Assembly (NCBI GenBank): GCA_013396635.1
Contig: WBMW01003963.1
Span: forward strand, 80,374 to 144,373
Direction: 5' to 3'
Length of the DNA: 64,000 nt
DNA from: Penelope pileata
Taxonomy: Eukaryota; Chordata; Aves; Galliformes; Cracidae
Under the pieces are notes generated by a model, which did not search any database, was not told where the DNA came from, and saw nothing but the letters and a program-made list of their open reading frames with translations. Positions 51,301 through 62,058 of this stretch are shown here, piece after piece (the stretch's first letter is position 1; each line of letters starts with the position of its first letter). Position numbers and translations under genes: made by a program.

Positions 51301-54300
51301 ACAGTCTTACAGTGGACTGGAAGCTGAGATTGTAGAACAAAGCCCATGTATGCCTTTGCAGGACAAGGTCATTTGTATTAAACAGAGCAAATTTTTTCCA
51401 ACACTAGTAACTCTAGGTGCTGCTCGCTAGGAGGAGTCGATGGATGGTTCAGTGGTTGAGAGCCCTGCAAGTGCAATGTTTTTGTGTTTTTAAAACAGTG
51501 AAGATGGAATCATTTTTTCTGTATTGCTGCAGTCTTTGTTGCTTATTCTGATCTTAGATGTTGTGAACATTTCTGTGCTCATCATGACATCTTGTGCATA
51601 CTTTGTAGCTGCCTTGCTTGATGTGACCTATCTGTTTTTTCCAGCAGCCTTGTACATCTTTGTTACTAAAGAGTTGAGTGCTTGAGATTTTTCTTGCACT
51701 ATGATTTTAAAGTTACTGGACTAGGGCTGACCTGTAGTATCAGTGAGTTCAGAAGCAGAAGAATGAATGTCCCTGAAGAAAAGCTTAATTGTTTGTTTTT
51801 AGGTTATTATAAAAAATTATGACTATTCATGTTTGAGAGTACTGAACAAGAGTCTTTCTGTTATGAAAGGTACCTTGGAAGGTGTCTTTAAAGCAGCTTA
51901 ATGGCTTTTTTAAGCATTGTGAATAGATAGACTGCACTGTTATCTCAAGAATCTAGCTGAATTTGTATTTTGCATTTTCTTCCTACTGTTAGTTCTGTCT
52001 TCTCCAAGAAGCTCTCCTGTACCTGAGGCAAAAGTTAGTGAATTAGTGGATTTGCTGTGTTACTGGGACTCTAGTGCTCGTCACATACGCCTTATTGCAG
52101 TTGATGGCGTTTTCCAGTGACATATGCAGAACCCTAACCTATGAGATGAGGATGTTTCACTTTTTTGAAAAAAAAAAAAAAAAAAAATGAACTAATGTGT
52201 TGTGATAATGTTCCTTTTGTGCATCCTAGGCCGTACTGCTGTACAGTTGCAAACCTTTCGTGTTCTTTGCTGTTCTCTTATTCATGTTAATGTCTCTGTT
52301 CCTTTTTTTCTTGTACTAGTGGCTTTTAACAGTTCAGTTTGATTGGATGATATGGGAAAGAAGTTTTTCCGTTCATATTTGGCCTTAATTGTGTTCTCCG
52401 AAGGTGTCTTGATTTAGTGCTGGTTTATGTCAGGTTATTTGAACTTTAAAGCCTATTGACTTTATTCTTTTGTCTGACTTTAGACTCATTCACAGAGGTT
52501 AATTCCAACACATCAGCAACCTGTTAGGAGTCTGTTCCAGCACCAGCAGCAGCAACAACAACAACAGCAGCATCAACAGCAGCAACAACAACAGCAGCAG
52601 CAACAGTTACAATCTCTGCTTCCTTTACAGCATCAGCATCATTCTTCTCCTCCTCCAGGGCTACATATGCCCCCTCAGATAGAAACGCCTCGAATAATGA
52701 TGACTCCACCACCAGTGACACCTCAGCAACCGAAGAACATTCACATAAATCCACATTTCAAGGGAACGGTAGTGACACCTGTACAAGGTGAGCTTTCTGA
52801 ATGCCTTCCCAGTCAGTACTGTGTGACTCGTTATTTGCCTGGGATGCAACAGTATTTGTTTGTTACTTTATGTAAATATGCTTCAGGCTGGTTTTTTTTC
52901 CTTAAATATTTTGCGTGAAGTAAAATGCGAAAAAGGAATTCATACAAAAGAAAGATGATACAGTGGTATACATCTGTTGTTGGACTGTGGCCAGCTGAAA
53001 TAGTAAATCCTTTCCCACTACTTTGCTTCTCTAAAACCTTCAAAGAGCAATAAAGCTGAAAAGAGAATATGTCTTAAAAGGAACAGATGTCAGTTTTCAA
53101 TACTAGGTAAGTACTGCAGTTCAGAATTTCTTGCATCATTCTTGGTTCAGCCAAGCGTTCACAGAGTGACCTCCCACCTATTTTAGTGAGAATACACGAA
53201 GGCAATCCTTGAACTGTAATTGCTATGTGAAAGGTACAAGCTGTAGATCTCACATGACTATATATGCCTTCAGTTCTTCTTTCAGTGCTAGGTTTATGAT
53301 TATTTGGTTCAGAGCATAGAAGTACACACTTTTTTCTGTAACTTAATAAAAGCACCTTTTGGGCTATGCCTCTTAGGGCAGCTCTCAGCGCTCGGAGCTG
53401 TTAACACTTATAAGTAGTAACGTTATCCCCAAGAAGATAAAGAAAAGACACCCATGTATCTCTGGTTTCTGAAGCAGATGGGCCTAGGCAAAGCAAAACA
53501 AACCAACGAAAGATGCATCTTTTCAGTATTTTTTTTTCCCCTCTTACAATTCAGCAGAACTCCAAGCCAGCGTTATCTTTGCTTCCTTTATTTGCCCAAT
53601 GGAAGGTAGGAATTTGGCAGGGTAGGATATTGCCGACTGATAGAAATCTGTTAGGCTTCTCACAGTTGGCTTCACAGTAGCTGCTTCATAAAGATTATTT
53701 CACTTTTTCCTGTCTAATAAAATCAGTGCTTCCCACCAAATTATGCATCAGGACAGATTATCTGGAAGCAGTCCAAAAGGTCCTTTAGTTTTGGATGTAT
53801 GCCTTCTGTGCATTTTATTAACATTGCCAAAGCAACAATTCTTGTTTCATGAAAAGCAGAAGTAGCTTTTAAGCTATTCTAGATGCCCCTCCTTTCTCCC
53901 TGTGAAACAGTTAACACATCTCCTGCAGCTATGTGAACAGGTTTTCTCCTAATGCTAGTAATGGCTACTGGGGATTTTTGCTTTTGTGTAACATCAGAAG
54001 TATGCTGACATATCTTCTCTTTTCCTATGAGTTCCTTTATCACATCCCTGAGGCACTTCCTTCAGCCTTACCACAGCGTCTGTGGCACATTGGGCATGCT
54101 TGGGACCTTTCTTTGTCTGAAGCATAGTCTTTTTATCCTCTCAGTTTTCTGATCCTATTTTTTTTTTTTTTTTTAACAAAATTGTGAACCTCCTTCATGT
54201 TAGGAGATCTTCAATTTGTATTCTGAATTTTTAGAACTTTAGACTTGGTGTGCACATTCATTTCTTGACTAGTGAAGGACTAGTCATCCTGTCAGAATGA

Positions 54301-57300
54301 GCAACCCCGGAGAACGATCCATTTTCAGATGGTAGAACACCTGTATGTCAGTGACAAAAGTCTTTGCAAATGTCTGTTGGTGGCAACTGGTCCATATAAA
54401 GTAACTTTACTGAAGGAATCCTCAGCAAGACGGCAATGTTTTTGCTGGTAGGTGTGCAGCATACTGTTAAATGCAATTGTTTAAGTACTAGTGATTTAAA
54501 TCTAGCTTCTTTATTAGTGAGCAGTCAGTCTTCTGCAATGGCTGTGAGCAGTGGCCATCTCAGTCTCTTAGTACATGGTAGTAGAGTTAGATTACATGAA
54601 AGTGTACGTTTGCACACTTGTGGAAAATATGTAGGGCATCACATGTCTTCTCCGGTGAAGATAAGCATAATTCTAAAATCTTCAGTGGCATTTGCATAGT
54701 AAGATGAATTTTTAAGCAGTCACTGTAGGCAAACGGTAGACAAATTCTGGCATAGGGATAACTGTTCTAAATTTCCTCTTAACTCTTGCTTGGCTTTGTA
54801 CATCTACTTGAGGCCCCAATAAGGAGAAACTGGTAGCTGACAACACTAACATGTTTGACATGCAGCAGCATTCATTTCAAGGTAACAGGAGCTGTGAAAG
54901 AGATCAGATTAATTTCATGTTCTTGATGATATCCGGTCCTTTCTCAACTGAATCTATTTCCTGACATATGAGGCTTTTTTACGTACTGGGGAATACAGTC
55001 AGCACAAACTTTATTTGGCTTCTGTTTAAAATGTGATGCCTGGAAGCCAAAATGCTGTGTCTGAAAGTGCATGATATGCACACTTAGGTTCTGTTAATTT
55101 TAAGTGTGCTGTCATGTTTTCACATGGACTGGCATTTTTTGCTTCTCTAATTTTAAGGCAGGAGTTACGCCCTCATGCTTCCAGTTGTCGCACTGTGGGC
55201 ATTTGTTCTTAATTGCAAGCCATGGAAATATTCCTTCTCACCATCTTCTTGGCTTGAGTTTATCTTGAAATGCATTCAATATATCAGTGTTTTATAAAAC
55301 AGACTAAAACCTGTAATTTGTCACAAAACTTTCATTTGAATAAAACAGCATATGTAAGATTTCCTGTAGCCAGCTAGTTAGCCTGAGTTGAAGCACTCCT
55401 GAAGAATCCCCTTATTGCTTATTTTTTGTTTGTCTCAAAGGCAAATCTTGAATCTCATTTCAAAAAAATGAAACCACCAGCAGTTGCCTTCTGTTGAGTC
55501 AGTTTTTTTTTTTGAACTATTTTTTAGTATTTTTTTGGTCTTTGAAGCTTCATAAATGATTAAGGACTCTGTCAAAACCCTTAAAGTGGTTATGTGAGTG
55601 TCTGTTGCTGGTACTGTTTAGTTAGCGTTTGGTTGTGCCTTGTGCAGCATTTGAATCCCACATCTTTCAGTAGATGACTTGTCATATAGTTTTTTTCTTT
55701 GTGTCCCATTCTGTAAATTACTTTTGAGTTGTAAGAAGTCAATTTTTGGCTGAATGTATGTCCAAATTTGAGTATGATCAATTCACAGATACTGGGGAAT
55801 CGCATAGTACGAGTAGATGTACTGAGAAACGCTAGTTCAGCCTGTGATTTAGGTGTTTTCCCTTTAATGTTTTTACCACAAATAACTATTCCAAAGATAC
55901 TGTGTTGCTGCCAAAATTGACAGGAGCTGCTAATGAGCAGTTTGTGGCAGCTCAGTGAGTTTGTGTGCCATTTACCTTTTTAAAAACTATTTGGTGTCAT
56001 GGGAAACATTACGTTAAAATTCTCATAAATGATCAATATGGGAATTCCTTCTTCATCTTTTCAGAGAAAGCCTTGAAATTTACAGGCAACTGCAAATGAA
56101 TCCACTTAAAATAGCATCATGCAACATATACTGTTTGAAACATAGCTTTCAGACCTGTGGAAGATTTCATGCAGGGAAAAAGAATGCTTATTTGAGAATT
56201 CTTTGCTGCTTCAGCAAGTGTTCGAGTACTGAAGGAACACTGAGTTTTAACTGTCTTTCATGAGTATTAAATTTATTTGTTTAAAAAATATATATATCTA
56301 TATGCTGCTGCCAGAGGCAGGATACTAAAATAGACACGAGTGCCCTGTACAGATGACATTTCCCACCTTATGTGATTTGTCTCAGTGCCTCCCTGAGCTG
56401 AGCTAGTTTAGTCCTAGGTCTGTCAGGAGCATGCTGTCAATTTTTTCAAATAGTGATGGCTGTATGATATTGACAGATGCTCATTAGCAACCAAGATGAG
56501 ACTATTTGACCGATTGTCTCCTGTAACCTGATACAAAGTTTGCACATGGTCCTTCAGAGCTGAAAGCCTTGCACTTAAGTTTACCTTGTCAGTCCACGAA
56601 CCAGTAAACCATGATTACTTAAAAGCGGATGGAAGCCATACGTGGACATGAACTAAAAATAGTTGCTAATACTAATGCTAATGGTTGCTCCTGTGGCTGT
56701 ATTACTGAGGGAAAAAGGAATTTTTGAGGCATCTTTGCAAACTGTGTTGCAGAATGCAGCTAGTTTGAGAGAAGTTGGTTAGATCTCTTAATGCTATTCC
56801 TGCTCTGAAGTGTAATACAGTTGTCTACAAGATCAATATTTAACCCCTTGTGGGAAAGTTTTCCTATTATTTTCAGAAATGGTAAACAGAAATTGGAGAA
56901 AAATAACCTTACTAATAGCGTTTAGTGAATGAGCAAGCACATTCAGTAATGTTTGAAATGCTTTATACTTACTTTCTTTAGGCCTTTTGTCTAACACTGA
57001 TGTATTTGTATTTTTAACCATTTAGATAGTCCACGGGGGGAGAGGGACAGGACCTACAATGGAAAAAAAAGGGAAATCTGTCATTACACTGTGCTAGGGA
57101 TTCAAATAAAGATTCAGTCCCCAAGGTGATGCCACAGTACTGACTTTCTGCATTATGTCAAAAATTTAAGCGGATGTTTTGGAACACATTTTTTGTGACT
57201 CGTTGATTGAAATGCAATTATATGGACAAGTCCTCTATGCTAGTCCCCCTGAAATCCTAATTTTGGAGAAGATATTTTTTCAGGAAGAGAATCTCCTAAT

Positions 57301-57970
57301 TCTTGGTGTCTCTTTATGAAGCAGTTCTGTGATTAAACAAACTGATTTCAGTTGCATTCACTGTTATAGTAGCAAAGCCAGATTAAGAAGTTTTTGCTTA
57401 CTGTTAATTGCTACTGCTTGTCTTGTTTTACCCTTCCATGAACAGTGATTTATGCCAGATAGGTTTTTCTGATGCCATTGTTTGCTGTGGGAAGTAGGTG
57501 GTGACACTGTGAGATATGTAGGAAATGGGGCATTAAGTGGAGAAGGTGAATTAATCATGAGTCCTTCTATTTGAAACATGAAATTATTGTTCAAAGTCTG
57601 TGTCAGCTTTGTCTGAGAAACATCTTTGGCTGAATACATATTCTACTTTTTTTTTCCTCCCTGAAACAAGAAGCAATCTAATTCTGGAAAATGCAGAATC
57701 AAATTATGTAAATGAACTAGGAGAATCCTAATTGCCCTGTTGCATGTTGTGGGAGAGGGAATGGCTGCTTGAAGTTAATTGTGGGGACTGTGACATGTGA
57801 GGGTAAATGTAGCAGGTTTTAATCATGACTTCTTATTGCTACCACTTTTGGAAATAACAGCAACAACTGTTAGGTAAAACAAATGGTGTTAAAAGGTGCT
57901 TCTTGTTTCAGTGCCCTTGCTGCCAGTACCAGCCCAGCCAAGACCTGCTGTAGGACCCCAGAGATTTCCC
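18290..57970 (+). CDS. RBM33: RBM33, 5' part of the gene (coding exons 1-10, 462 codons, continues past the window)
   Basis: RBM33 is a nuclear RNA-binding protein. From the literature, the human protein helps export GC-rich transcripts and recruits the m6A demethylase ALKBH5; neither role can be read from this sequence. Ten exons join in frame (28, 79, 49, 77, 301, 111, 172, 206, 304 and 59 bp; 1386 nt). The protein starts MAAALGGGADDDFDQFDKPG, matching my memory of the vertebrate N-terminus. Order of regions: acidic disordered region (about residues 10-250, rich in Glu/Asp), conserved segment SGRLRFKTERKEGTIIRLSD, Ala/Glu-rich helix-like segment (about 274-294), Arg/Gly patch (295-307), Gln tract (360-382), Pro-rich region ending VPAQPRPAVGPQRFP. 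Every intron is GT/AG. The start at 18290 has a strong context (G at -3, G at +4). Human RBM33 is about 1170 residues, so roughly 60% of the protein, with its C-terminal RRM, is missing here because the window ends. Confidence 0.96.
19803..19818. repeat. A16 homopolymer, RBM33 intron 1
   Basis: Sixteen A residues preceded by GGATGGAGG; no clear retroposon body or duplication around it. Confidence 0.85.
20649..20666. repeat. A18 homopolymer, RBM33 intron 1
   Basis: Eighteen A residues between T-rich flanks. Simple sequence; no gene evidence. Confidence 0.85.
22822..22850. repeat. (TTTTTA)n simple repeat
   Basis: Five blocks of five T separated by single A bases, in RBM33 intron 1. A short hexanucleotide microsatellite, possibly variable in length between individuals. 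Confidence 0.85.
27493..27571 (+). CDS. RBM33: RBM33 coding exon 2
   Basis: Encodes DDDFDQFDKPGAERSWRRRA followed by GDDEWD. Acceptor TTTAAACAG follows a long T run (about 27474-27487); donor ACAG|GTGGGT. It enters after one codon base and leaves after two, fitting exons 1 and 3. Start of the acidic N-terminal region, with a short basic stretch (WRRR). Confidence 0.96.
28737..28754. repeat. T18 homopolymer, RBM33 intron 2
   Basis: Eighteen T residues, possibly the A-tail of a minus-strand insertion, but no body is recognisable to its right. Confidence 0.85.
31890..32314 (+). mobile_element. CR1 LINE fragment, plus orientation, in RBM33 intron 2
   Basis: Carries the end of the CR1 reverse-transcriptase frame region and the tail: CTGGAGCTATTCAGCCTGGA, CTGATAGCTGCCTATCAATA, GAACAGGTTGCCCAGAGAGG, then GGACTAGATGACCTTTAAAG and the terminal ATTCTATGATTCTATG. 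The longest and best preserved CR1 here, with an intact 3' end, so probably among the younger copies. The left edge is approximate. Confidence 0.94.
32791..32839 (+). CDS. RBM33: RBM33 coding exon 3 (49 bp)
   Basis: Encodes SELDDDLLGEDLLAGKK, the Ser codon being split across intron 2. Acceptor TATTTTCCAG, donor AAAAAG|GTAAGA. At 49 bp it is the smallest internal exon here and is not a multiple of three, so skipping would shift the frame. A plus-oriented CR1 ends about 477 bp upstream and a minus-oriented CR1 begins about 41 bp downstream. Confidence 0.95.
32840..34840 (+). other. RBM33: RBM33 intron 3 (2.0 kb)
   Basis: A short minus-oriented CR1 lies just inside the 5' end. The rest is unique AT-rich sequence. 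Confidence 0.9.
32881..32985 (-). mobile_element. CR1 LINE 3' fragment, minus orientation, in RBM33 intron 3
   Basis: Reads AGAATCATAAAATCATTAAA, GTTGGAAAAGACCTTAAAGA and ATTGACCCATCACCACCCTG, the reverse complement of a CR1 tail. It begins about 41 bp after the exon 3 donor, unusually close to a splice site. Opposite in orientation to the CR1 that ends about 477 bp upstream of exon 3. Confidence 0.88.
34841..34917 (+). CDS. RBM33: RBM33 coding exon 4
   Basis: Encodes NQSDLSDEELNDDLLQSDNE then EEQEF and two bases of Arg78. Acceptor TGAAATCTAG; donor TTTCG|GTATCT is not a strong consensus because of the C before the last exon base. Joining to exon 5 gives CGT (Arg), where I remember Ser in human. 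Confidence 0.93.
34918..37052 (+). other. RBM33: RBM33 intron 4 (2.1 kb)
   Basis: Unique AT-rich sequence with one (CATA)n/(TA)n microsatellite. A stretch at 36781-36850 has weak resemblance to tRNA promoter boxes but does not fold as a tRNA. Confidence 0.9.
36561..36582. repeat. (CATA)n/(TA)n microsatellite
   Basis: CATACATACATACATATATA in RBM33 intron 4, passing from a four-base to a two-base repeat. Confidence 0.8.
37053..37353 (+). CDS. RBM33: RBM33 coding exon 5
   Basis: The largest acidic exon, 301 bp, ending in phase 0. It begins SQGVTVSLNATSGMFTSYEL after the split codon and ends EVLDLEINEPLDEFP. The middle is rich in Glu, Asp and Tyr (for example EEYASEYAEEGHYEG), typical of a disordered segment. 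Acceptor TATGCTGTAG, donor TTTCCA|GTGAGT. The frame stays open into both introns for a short way, which is a by-product and not evidence of retained introns. Confidence 0.96.
37354..38473 (+). other. RBM33: RBM33 intron 5 (1.1 kb)
   Basis: The shortest intron. AT-rich, with no repeat or RNA gene recognised. Confidence 0.9.
38474..38584 (+). CDS. RBM33: RBM33 coding exon 6 (37 codons, frame-neutral)
   Basis: Encodes DEDYMQSYNEQAMEEQEEYT then ADEELEESQAMTNESEE. Acceptor GATTGTTTTAG, donor GAAGAG|GTATGT. It begins and ends in phase 0, so it could be skipped without changing frame; it is the only such internal exon seen here. The segment is strongly acidic and has no recognised domain. Confidence 0.93.
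38585..44894 (+). other. RBM33: RBM33 intron 6 (6.3 kb)
   Basis: Unique AT-rich sequence. It holds the longest minus-strand frame in the window apart from the CpG-island frames (165 codons, 42546-43043), with no recognised domain. A tiny CR1-tail-like stretch may lie near 40815-40835. Confidence 0.88.
44895..45066 (+). CDS. RBM33: RBM33 coding exon 7
   Basis: Encodes AAIESLELQEETKEESDEEE, then DDDEE, then SGRLRFKTERKEGTIIRLSD and VTRERRNIPETL. The switch from an acidic run to a basic/hydrophobic segment is the best conserved part of the N-terminal half as I remember the family. Acceptor TGTGATTCAG, donor TTTGG|GTGAGA, leaving one base (G) of Glu273. Confidence 0.96.
45067..50459 (+). other. 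RBM33: RBM33 intron 7 (5.4 kb)
   Basis: AT-rich, with one GC-richer patch at about 48140-48400 (GGGATTCTGGGATTCTCAAG onward) that may be an unrecognised repeat. Otherwise nothing identifiable. Confidence 0.88.
50460..50665 (+). CDS. RBM33: RBM33 coding exon 8 (Ala/Glu helix-like segment and Arg/Gly patch)
   Basis: Encodes ELSAEAKAALLEFEERERQL, then KQGRYGSRRGGRRGGSVMC, then HGMGERRDNNDRGRMKDHRP and ALLPNQPSTM. The first segment is likely helical; the GRYGSRRGGRRGG patch is an Arg/Gly-rich motif of the kind that often binds RNA and is methylated on Arg (inference). Acceptor TTTTAACAG, donor ACAATG|GTACCT. Ends in phase 0. Confidence 0.96.
50666..52483 (+). other. RBM33: RBM33 intron 8 (1.8 kb)
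   Basis: AT-rich unique sequence with an A20 run near the 3' end. No gene recognised. Confidence 0.9.
52168..52187. repeat. A20 homopolymer, RBM33 intron 8
   Basis: Twenty A residues about 300 bp before exon 9. No retroposon body recognised on its left. Confidence 0.85.
52484..52787 (+). CDS. RBM33: RBM33 coding exon 9 (Gln tract and conserved Pro-rich segment)
   Basis: Begins THSQRLIPTHQQPVRSLF, runs into a 23-codon Gln/His tract (52538-52606; residues 360-382), then LQSLLPLQHQHHSSPPPGLH and a well conserved segment including PPQIETPRIMMTPPPVTPQQ and PKNIHINPHFKGTVVTPVQ. Acceptor TCTGACTTTAG, donor TACAAG|GTGAGC, leaving one base of Val443. If intron 9 were retained the frame would stay open to a TGA ending at 52918. 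Confidence 0.95.
52538..52606 (+). repeat. CAG/CAA trinucleotide tract encoding polyglutamine
   Basis: Twenty-three in-frame codons: Gln, His, nine Gln, His, eleven Gln. By my count there are 12 CAG and 9 CAA codons with one CAC and one CAT. The mixed codons make it an impure repeat, expected to be more stable than pure CAG. It sits in RBM33 exon 9 between LFQ and the conserved LLPLQH segment. Confidence 0.95.
52788..57911 (+). other. RBM33: RBM33 intron 9 (5.1 kb)
   Basis: AT-rich unique sequence with a T17 run. The exon 9 frame stays open for 43 more residues to a TGA ending at 52918, and an AATAAA lies at 53049-53054, so an early 3' end is possible in principle. Confidence 0.88.
54158..54174. 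repeat. T17 homopolymer, RBM33 intron 9
   Basis: Seventeen T residues in a T-rich part of intron 9. Simple sequence only. Confidence 0.85.
57912..57970 (+). CDS. RBM33: RBM33 coding exon 10
   Basis: Encodes VPLLPVPAQPRPAVGPQRFP, a Pro-rich segment nearly identical to the human one as I remember it. Acceptor TTGTTTCAG, donor TTTCCC|GTGAGT, ending in phase 0 at residue 462. In human the protein continues GPPEFPQ; no exon with that sequence and an acceptor was found before 64000. Confidence 0.95.
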
Positions 57971-60900
57971 GTGAGTAGCAGCTGTTTCTTCTTCTTTGAT
58001 ATGGATAAGCATACATTTGCAAGGAAATATTAATATAGCAAATAAAGGCTGTTCTAGTGAAATATAATTTTAAGGATTTGTAAATATTGACAATACACTC
58101 TGCAGTTGAAAATGTTTGTTAAAAGCTTAAGGTCAATGGATTTCTGAGAGTAGAATTAATTCTGTTTAACTGTAAAATTGTTGAACCAATCTCTCCAGTG
58201 GGAGAGGCATGAATGCATCTTGTCTGAAGGAATATGGGCTTTATTTTATTACTTGAGTCTTTCTGTATAAATAGAATCCTTACTTTATTTGGTATAATAA
58301 AGGGCTATTTGAATAACATCCCTAAGCTAAAAAAGCAGTACTTTTTATTTTAAAAATCACCAAAATTGCATTTTTATCATTACTTCAAACATTTAAATGC
58401 CTTCATATTTTTAAATCAAAAAAGAGAATGGCATTGTATGACCTTGCTTTCTTGCGTGTTTCTAACTTCCAAAACAAACAAGACAGCTAGCTGCTTCGTG
58501 ATTATTATTTTGTTTGGTTTTTTATGAATGGAGAAAAACACTCTTCTAGATTTTTCTTAGTATTTCCATCTTGTTGTCCTAAATTTTTAGTTCAAGTGAT
58601 TTGCAGATAATCAAAATAAGGAGGAAAAAAAAAAAAGAAAAAAGTGCAACATTGCCTTAATTATTTTCAGATAACGACACGTGTTGTTTCCTAAACACAC
58701 ACAAGGCAAAAATTATCCTTTGTTAATGTTCAGTGTGAAAGGGGAAATTAGGTGTGGTATCACCCAATAAATTACTTCCATAGAGATCAGATGTATTTGA
58801 AAAAAGCATGTTTTGGAAACCTGCTGTGACTTCTGATTGCCATGTGCATACTGGGTTGTTTTTGATGCAAAATATTTTTGTAGACATCTAGGTAAGAAAC
58901 TGATGTCCGTGTTTTGTACAATAGCTAAGTTTTTAAATTACCACATTTCTTCTAAGAAAAGGTTAAATAGTAAAACTGCAGTTTCAACAGTTTAGTCTGT
59001 TATGTAATTTCAGTATCAACATTTTAACTGGAGGTATTGATGTTCAAAAATACTGTGGTTTTAAGAGGAAGGAGTTCTCTTCAGCAGCCTTTAGTGTTAA
59101 GCAGAAACCCTGTTAACATTATAAAAGGATCTTGCATATGGTTTGCTTTGACGTTAACTTGCTTGTGCCAATAAACACAATTTAGTATTAAAAAGGAATT
59201 GAAGGACAAGGAATATCTGTAAAGGCATTGTAATTGACATCTTTGAAGTATGTTTACATCAGTGTAGAAAAATTGGAAATTAATTTTTTTAAATTGACTG
59301 TGAAATTACATTTTAATTCTGTTTACTTTTGTTTTTGCAAGTTGAGAACTACCACAAGCCCAGCTAATCTTGTATGCAACAGTTTTTTTAAATGGGATAA
59401 AATAATTGAATGTTTTTGGTAGGACTGTTGCTCCTTTTGCCTGAAGGAAAGCACTGACTGCTTGCTGGCTTTTTATGTAAGCCGTGTACTAGCAAAGAGT
59501 CAGTGTAATTGGTTTTTATTAGAAGGAAGGCTGTCTTAACTGAGAGGATCCATTCCTGTGATTTAAATGCCCTGAGTGTTTTTTTCCACTTCAGCTAGTA
59601 ACCTGCTCTGTGACCCTGAGAAAAGTGCTTCATCTCTCCTTGACTCAATGATTTGTAAAATGGTTACAATATGGTCTTCCCTTCTGAAATACTTTATACA
59701 TTTTGGATAGGTTATCAGGTGTTGGGAATTAAGTGTCACTGTGTACATGCCGCCTTCATTAAACATAGTACGTTAGCACTTGAGCTGAGCACAAATTCAC
59801 TTTGATTTGTATGTTTTATCTTGCAGAATTACCTTTATTTTGCTTTGTTAGATGTCAAATGCCTCTGTGCTGTTATAATTCACTTGTTTATGTATAAATG
59901 TTGACTCATAGCAGTGGTTAGACAACTTTGCTGACAAACCGTTTGAAAAAGATCAAAGAAGTATTCCAGACTGCAGTGCATTCGTGCTTTGTCTCATTAT
60001 AAAACAAGTCTCTGGATATGTAGTGACTTGGATTGACTCTTGTTTCTAGGATCATCTGATCTTAGGATAGTAGTTAACCAGTGTTCTGATTGCTTTGTTT
60101 CTGAGAACTCTGGAGTTAAAAGTATTTTTTGTCTGCTTTCCCCTTTGTCATTGAGCTGGATGTTTTGTTATGGTTGAATGTAGCAGAGGTGCAAACAGTA
60201 AAGGTAATGAAGCTCTCCCAAGAGAGAGGCCAAGGTGGATACTGCCTGTCTGAAAGAAAAATTGCCTGTGAGTTTGTCTCATCTAGTGGAGACTTGGGTA
60301 GTCTCACACAGGGAGCCCTTGTGTGCTCCACTTGTGAGAAGAGCTTCAATCAGAGCCAATCAGTTGCAAGTCATAAAACCATTGGAAACCAGGTGTTATT
60401 AATTTAGGGCTAATGGAGTGACTTGTAACCATGTAATGGTTAATTCTTAGAACCTTTTGCAGAAGGATGTAATTGAATAGTTGAACAAAGTTGTAATGAA
60501 CATGTAAGCATATTGGTTTCAGCTCTAAATTATAGGAAATAATGTAGTGCTAAATTGGGTAATGTTGATCAGGATTGAGTCTGCTTGGATTTGGGGCAGA
60601 TTAAATTCACTTAACAGCCCTGAATCTAAATTTTAATACTTCAGGGTAGGGCTAATTGTTGAAGTATTTCTTACTTAAAGCTTAACCCCTTCTGTTTTCA
60701 GAGATGAAGTACTAGAAGGGACATGATGGAATTAATCCATCCGTGTTCCCTACTTGAAGTTATTTGAACATTCAGAGTAATTTGAATCAAACAAGGAAAT
60801 TGTCTATTTCTTACTCTGTAATCATTCAAGCTGACTTAAGTGTGAACAGTATTTGAGAGCTGTAGTCTGCTAAGTAGGACTGAAAGAACAGTGGATCTGA

Positions 60901-62058
60901 GAAATGTGGTAAACTTGCGCTGACTGTCAGGTAATGCCTTCAGGTTCTGCAAAGGCTTCATCCTAATAAGTACTCTTCAGGTGGCTCTATTTGGTAGTAA
61001 TTCAGTCTTCAACTAGAGCTGATGCTAGTGTTTTTCCAGGTATTTGAACTAACCTGGAACTGTACAAGTGCCAACTGAGTGTTTTCTTTAACTGTTTAAA
61101 GAAGAGTTTAAGCCAGCTGAGTTCTGTTGGAGGTGTTGCTTTATGTATCATCTGCTGTCTGTTTAAAGTGGCTAAAATGCCTTTGTGTTACTGTCTCGGT
61201 GTCACAGTATTTCACAAGTAACAATCTTTGGGGACTAATCTGTTTGAAATAAAATGGTAGAAAGTATATTCATAGGCTGGTTGTATGGACCTCCTGAATT
61301 TTTCACACTTTTTGACCAAGTTAGTAGCTCTTCTGGATGCCTCAATCCAGGTATGGGGCCTGCTATCCCTCTCGTGTAACATTTGTATTTCGTGTCCTGT
61401 GTGTCATTATCTTGGATAATTTGTCCATCACTTGCTGTCTTCTGTGAAGAAGAGTGAGGTATAACAAAGTAAGGAAAAACTAAATAGGAAATGAAAGAGG
61501 AGTTTCCAAACATATGTAGGTTGCTGCTAACTGGCTATTGAAGAAGCCAGATCCTTATGCTGTCAGAATAATTGGTTTTCAAATGCCAATTTTCATGAGC
61601 TAAGTTGATGGTCCAAACCTTTTCATCTCTTGTGATTTCACCAGAATGTTCCGTGTTCAAAATAGCTAACAATTGCCACCAAGAAAAAGTTATAAAGACT
61701 TTTTGCTTCAAATATTAATTGTATTTAAAACCAAAGTGATTTTCACATGGCATATTTGTGTGCAGCTTTTAAAGGACAGATGAAATGGACCTCGTGTTCT
61801 CATGCTCATTTTGGGGTGGAGCTCAAGAGAAGGAAGGGGTTTTCAGTGACACAGTTCTTCAGATGGAAATGGGGAAGAGGATCCCTGGCATCGAAATCTG
61901 GGGTTGGAACAGGGTGTTTGATGTGAAGCGGGACTTGCTGAGAACCTGCCTCACACTGCTTGAGGCAGAAGAGAGGTGTGGCATCCCCAGCTTTGGGGCC
62001 GTTCCCATTCTATCTCTGTTCCTTATCTGAAACGACTGCATAAAAAAAAAAAAAAAAN

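Noticed and set aside
52524..52754. Minus-strand frame rich in Val and Ala
   Set aside because: It is the antisense of the CAG/CAA tract in exon 9, not a gene.
60129..60407. Frame containing CSTCEKSFNQSQSVASHKT, like a C2H2 zinc finger
   Set aside because: The second His of the pair is missing, there is no linker or neighbouring finger, and it lies in an intron without other support.
61286..61378. GGACCTCCTGAATTT encodes GPPEF, the expected start of the next RBM33 exon
   Set aside because: There is no AG acceptor directly before it, the frame continues FTLFDQV, unlike the expected PQHTPG, and it soon reaches a stop. Chance match.
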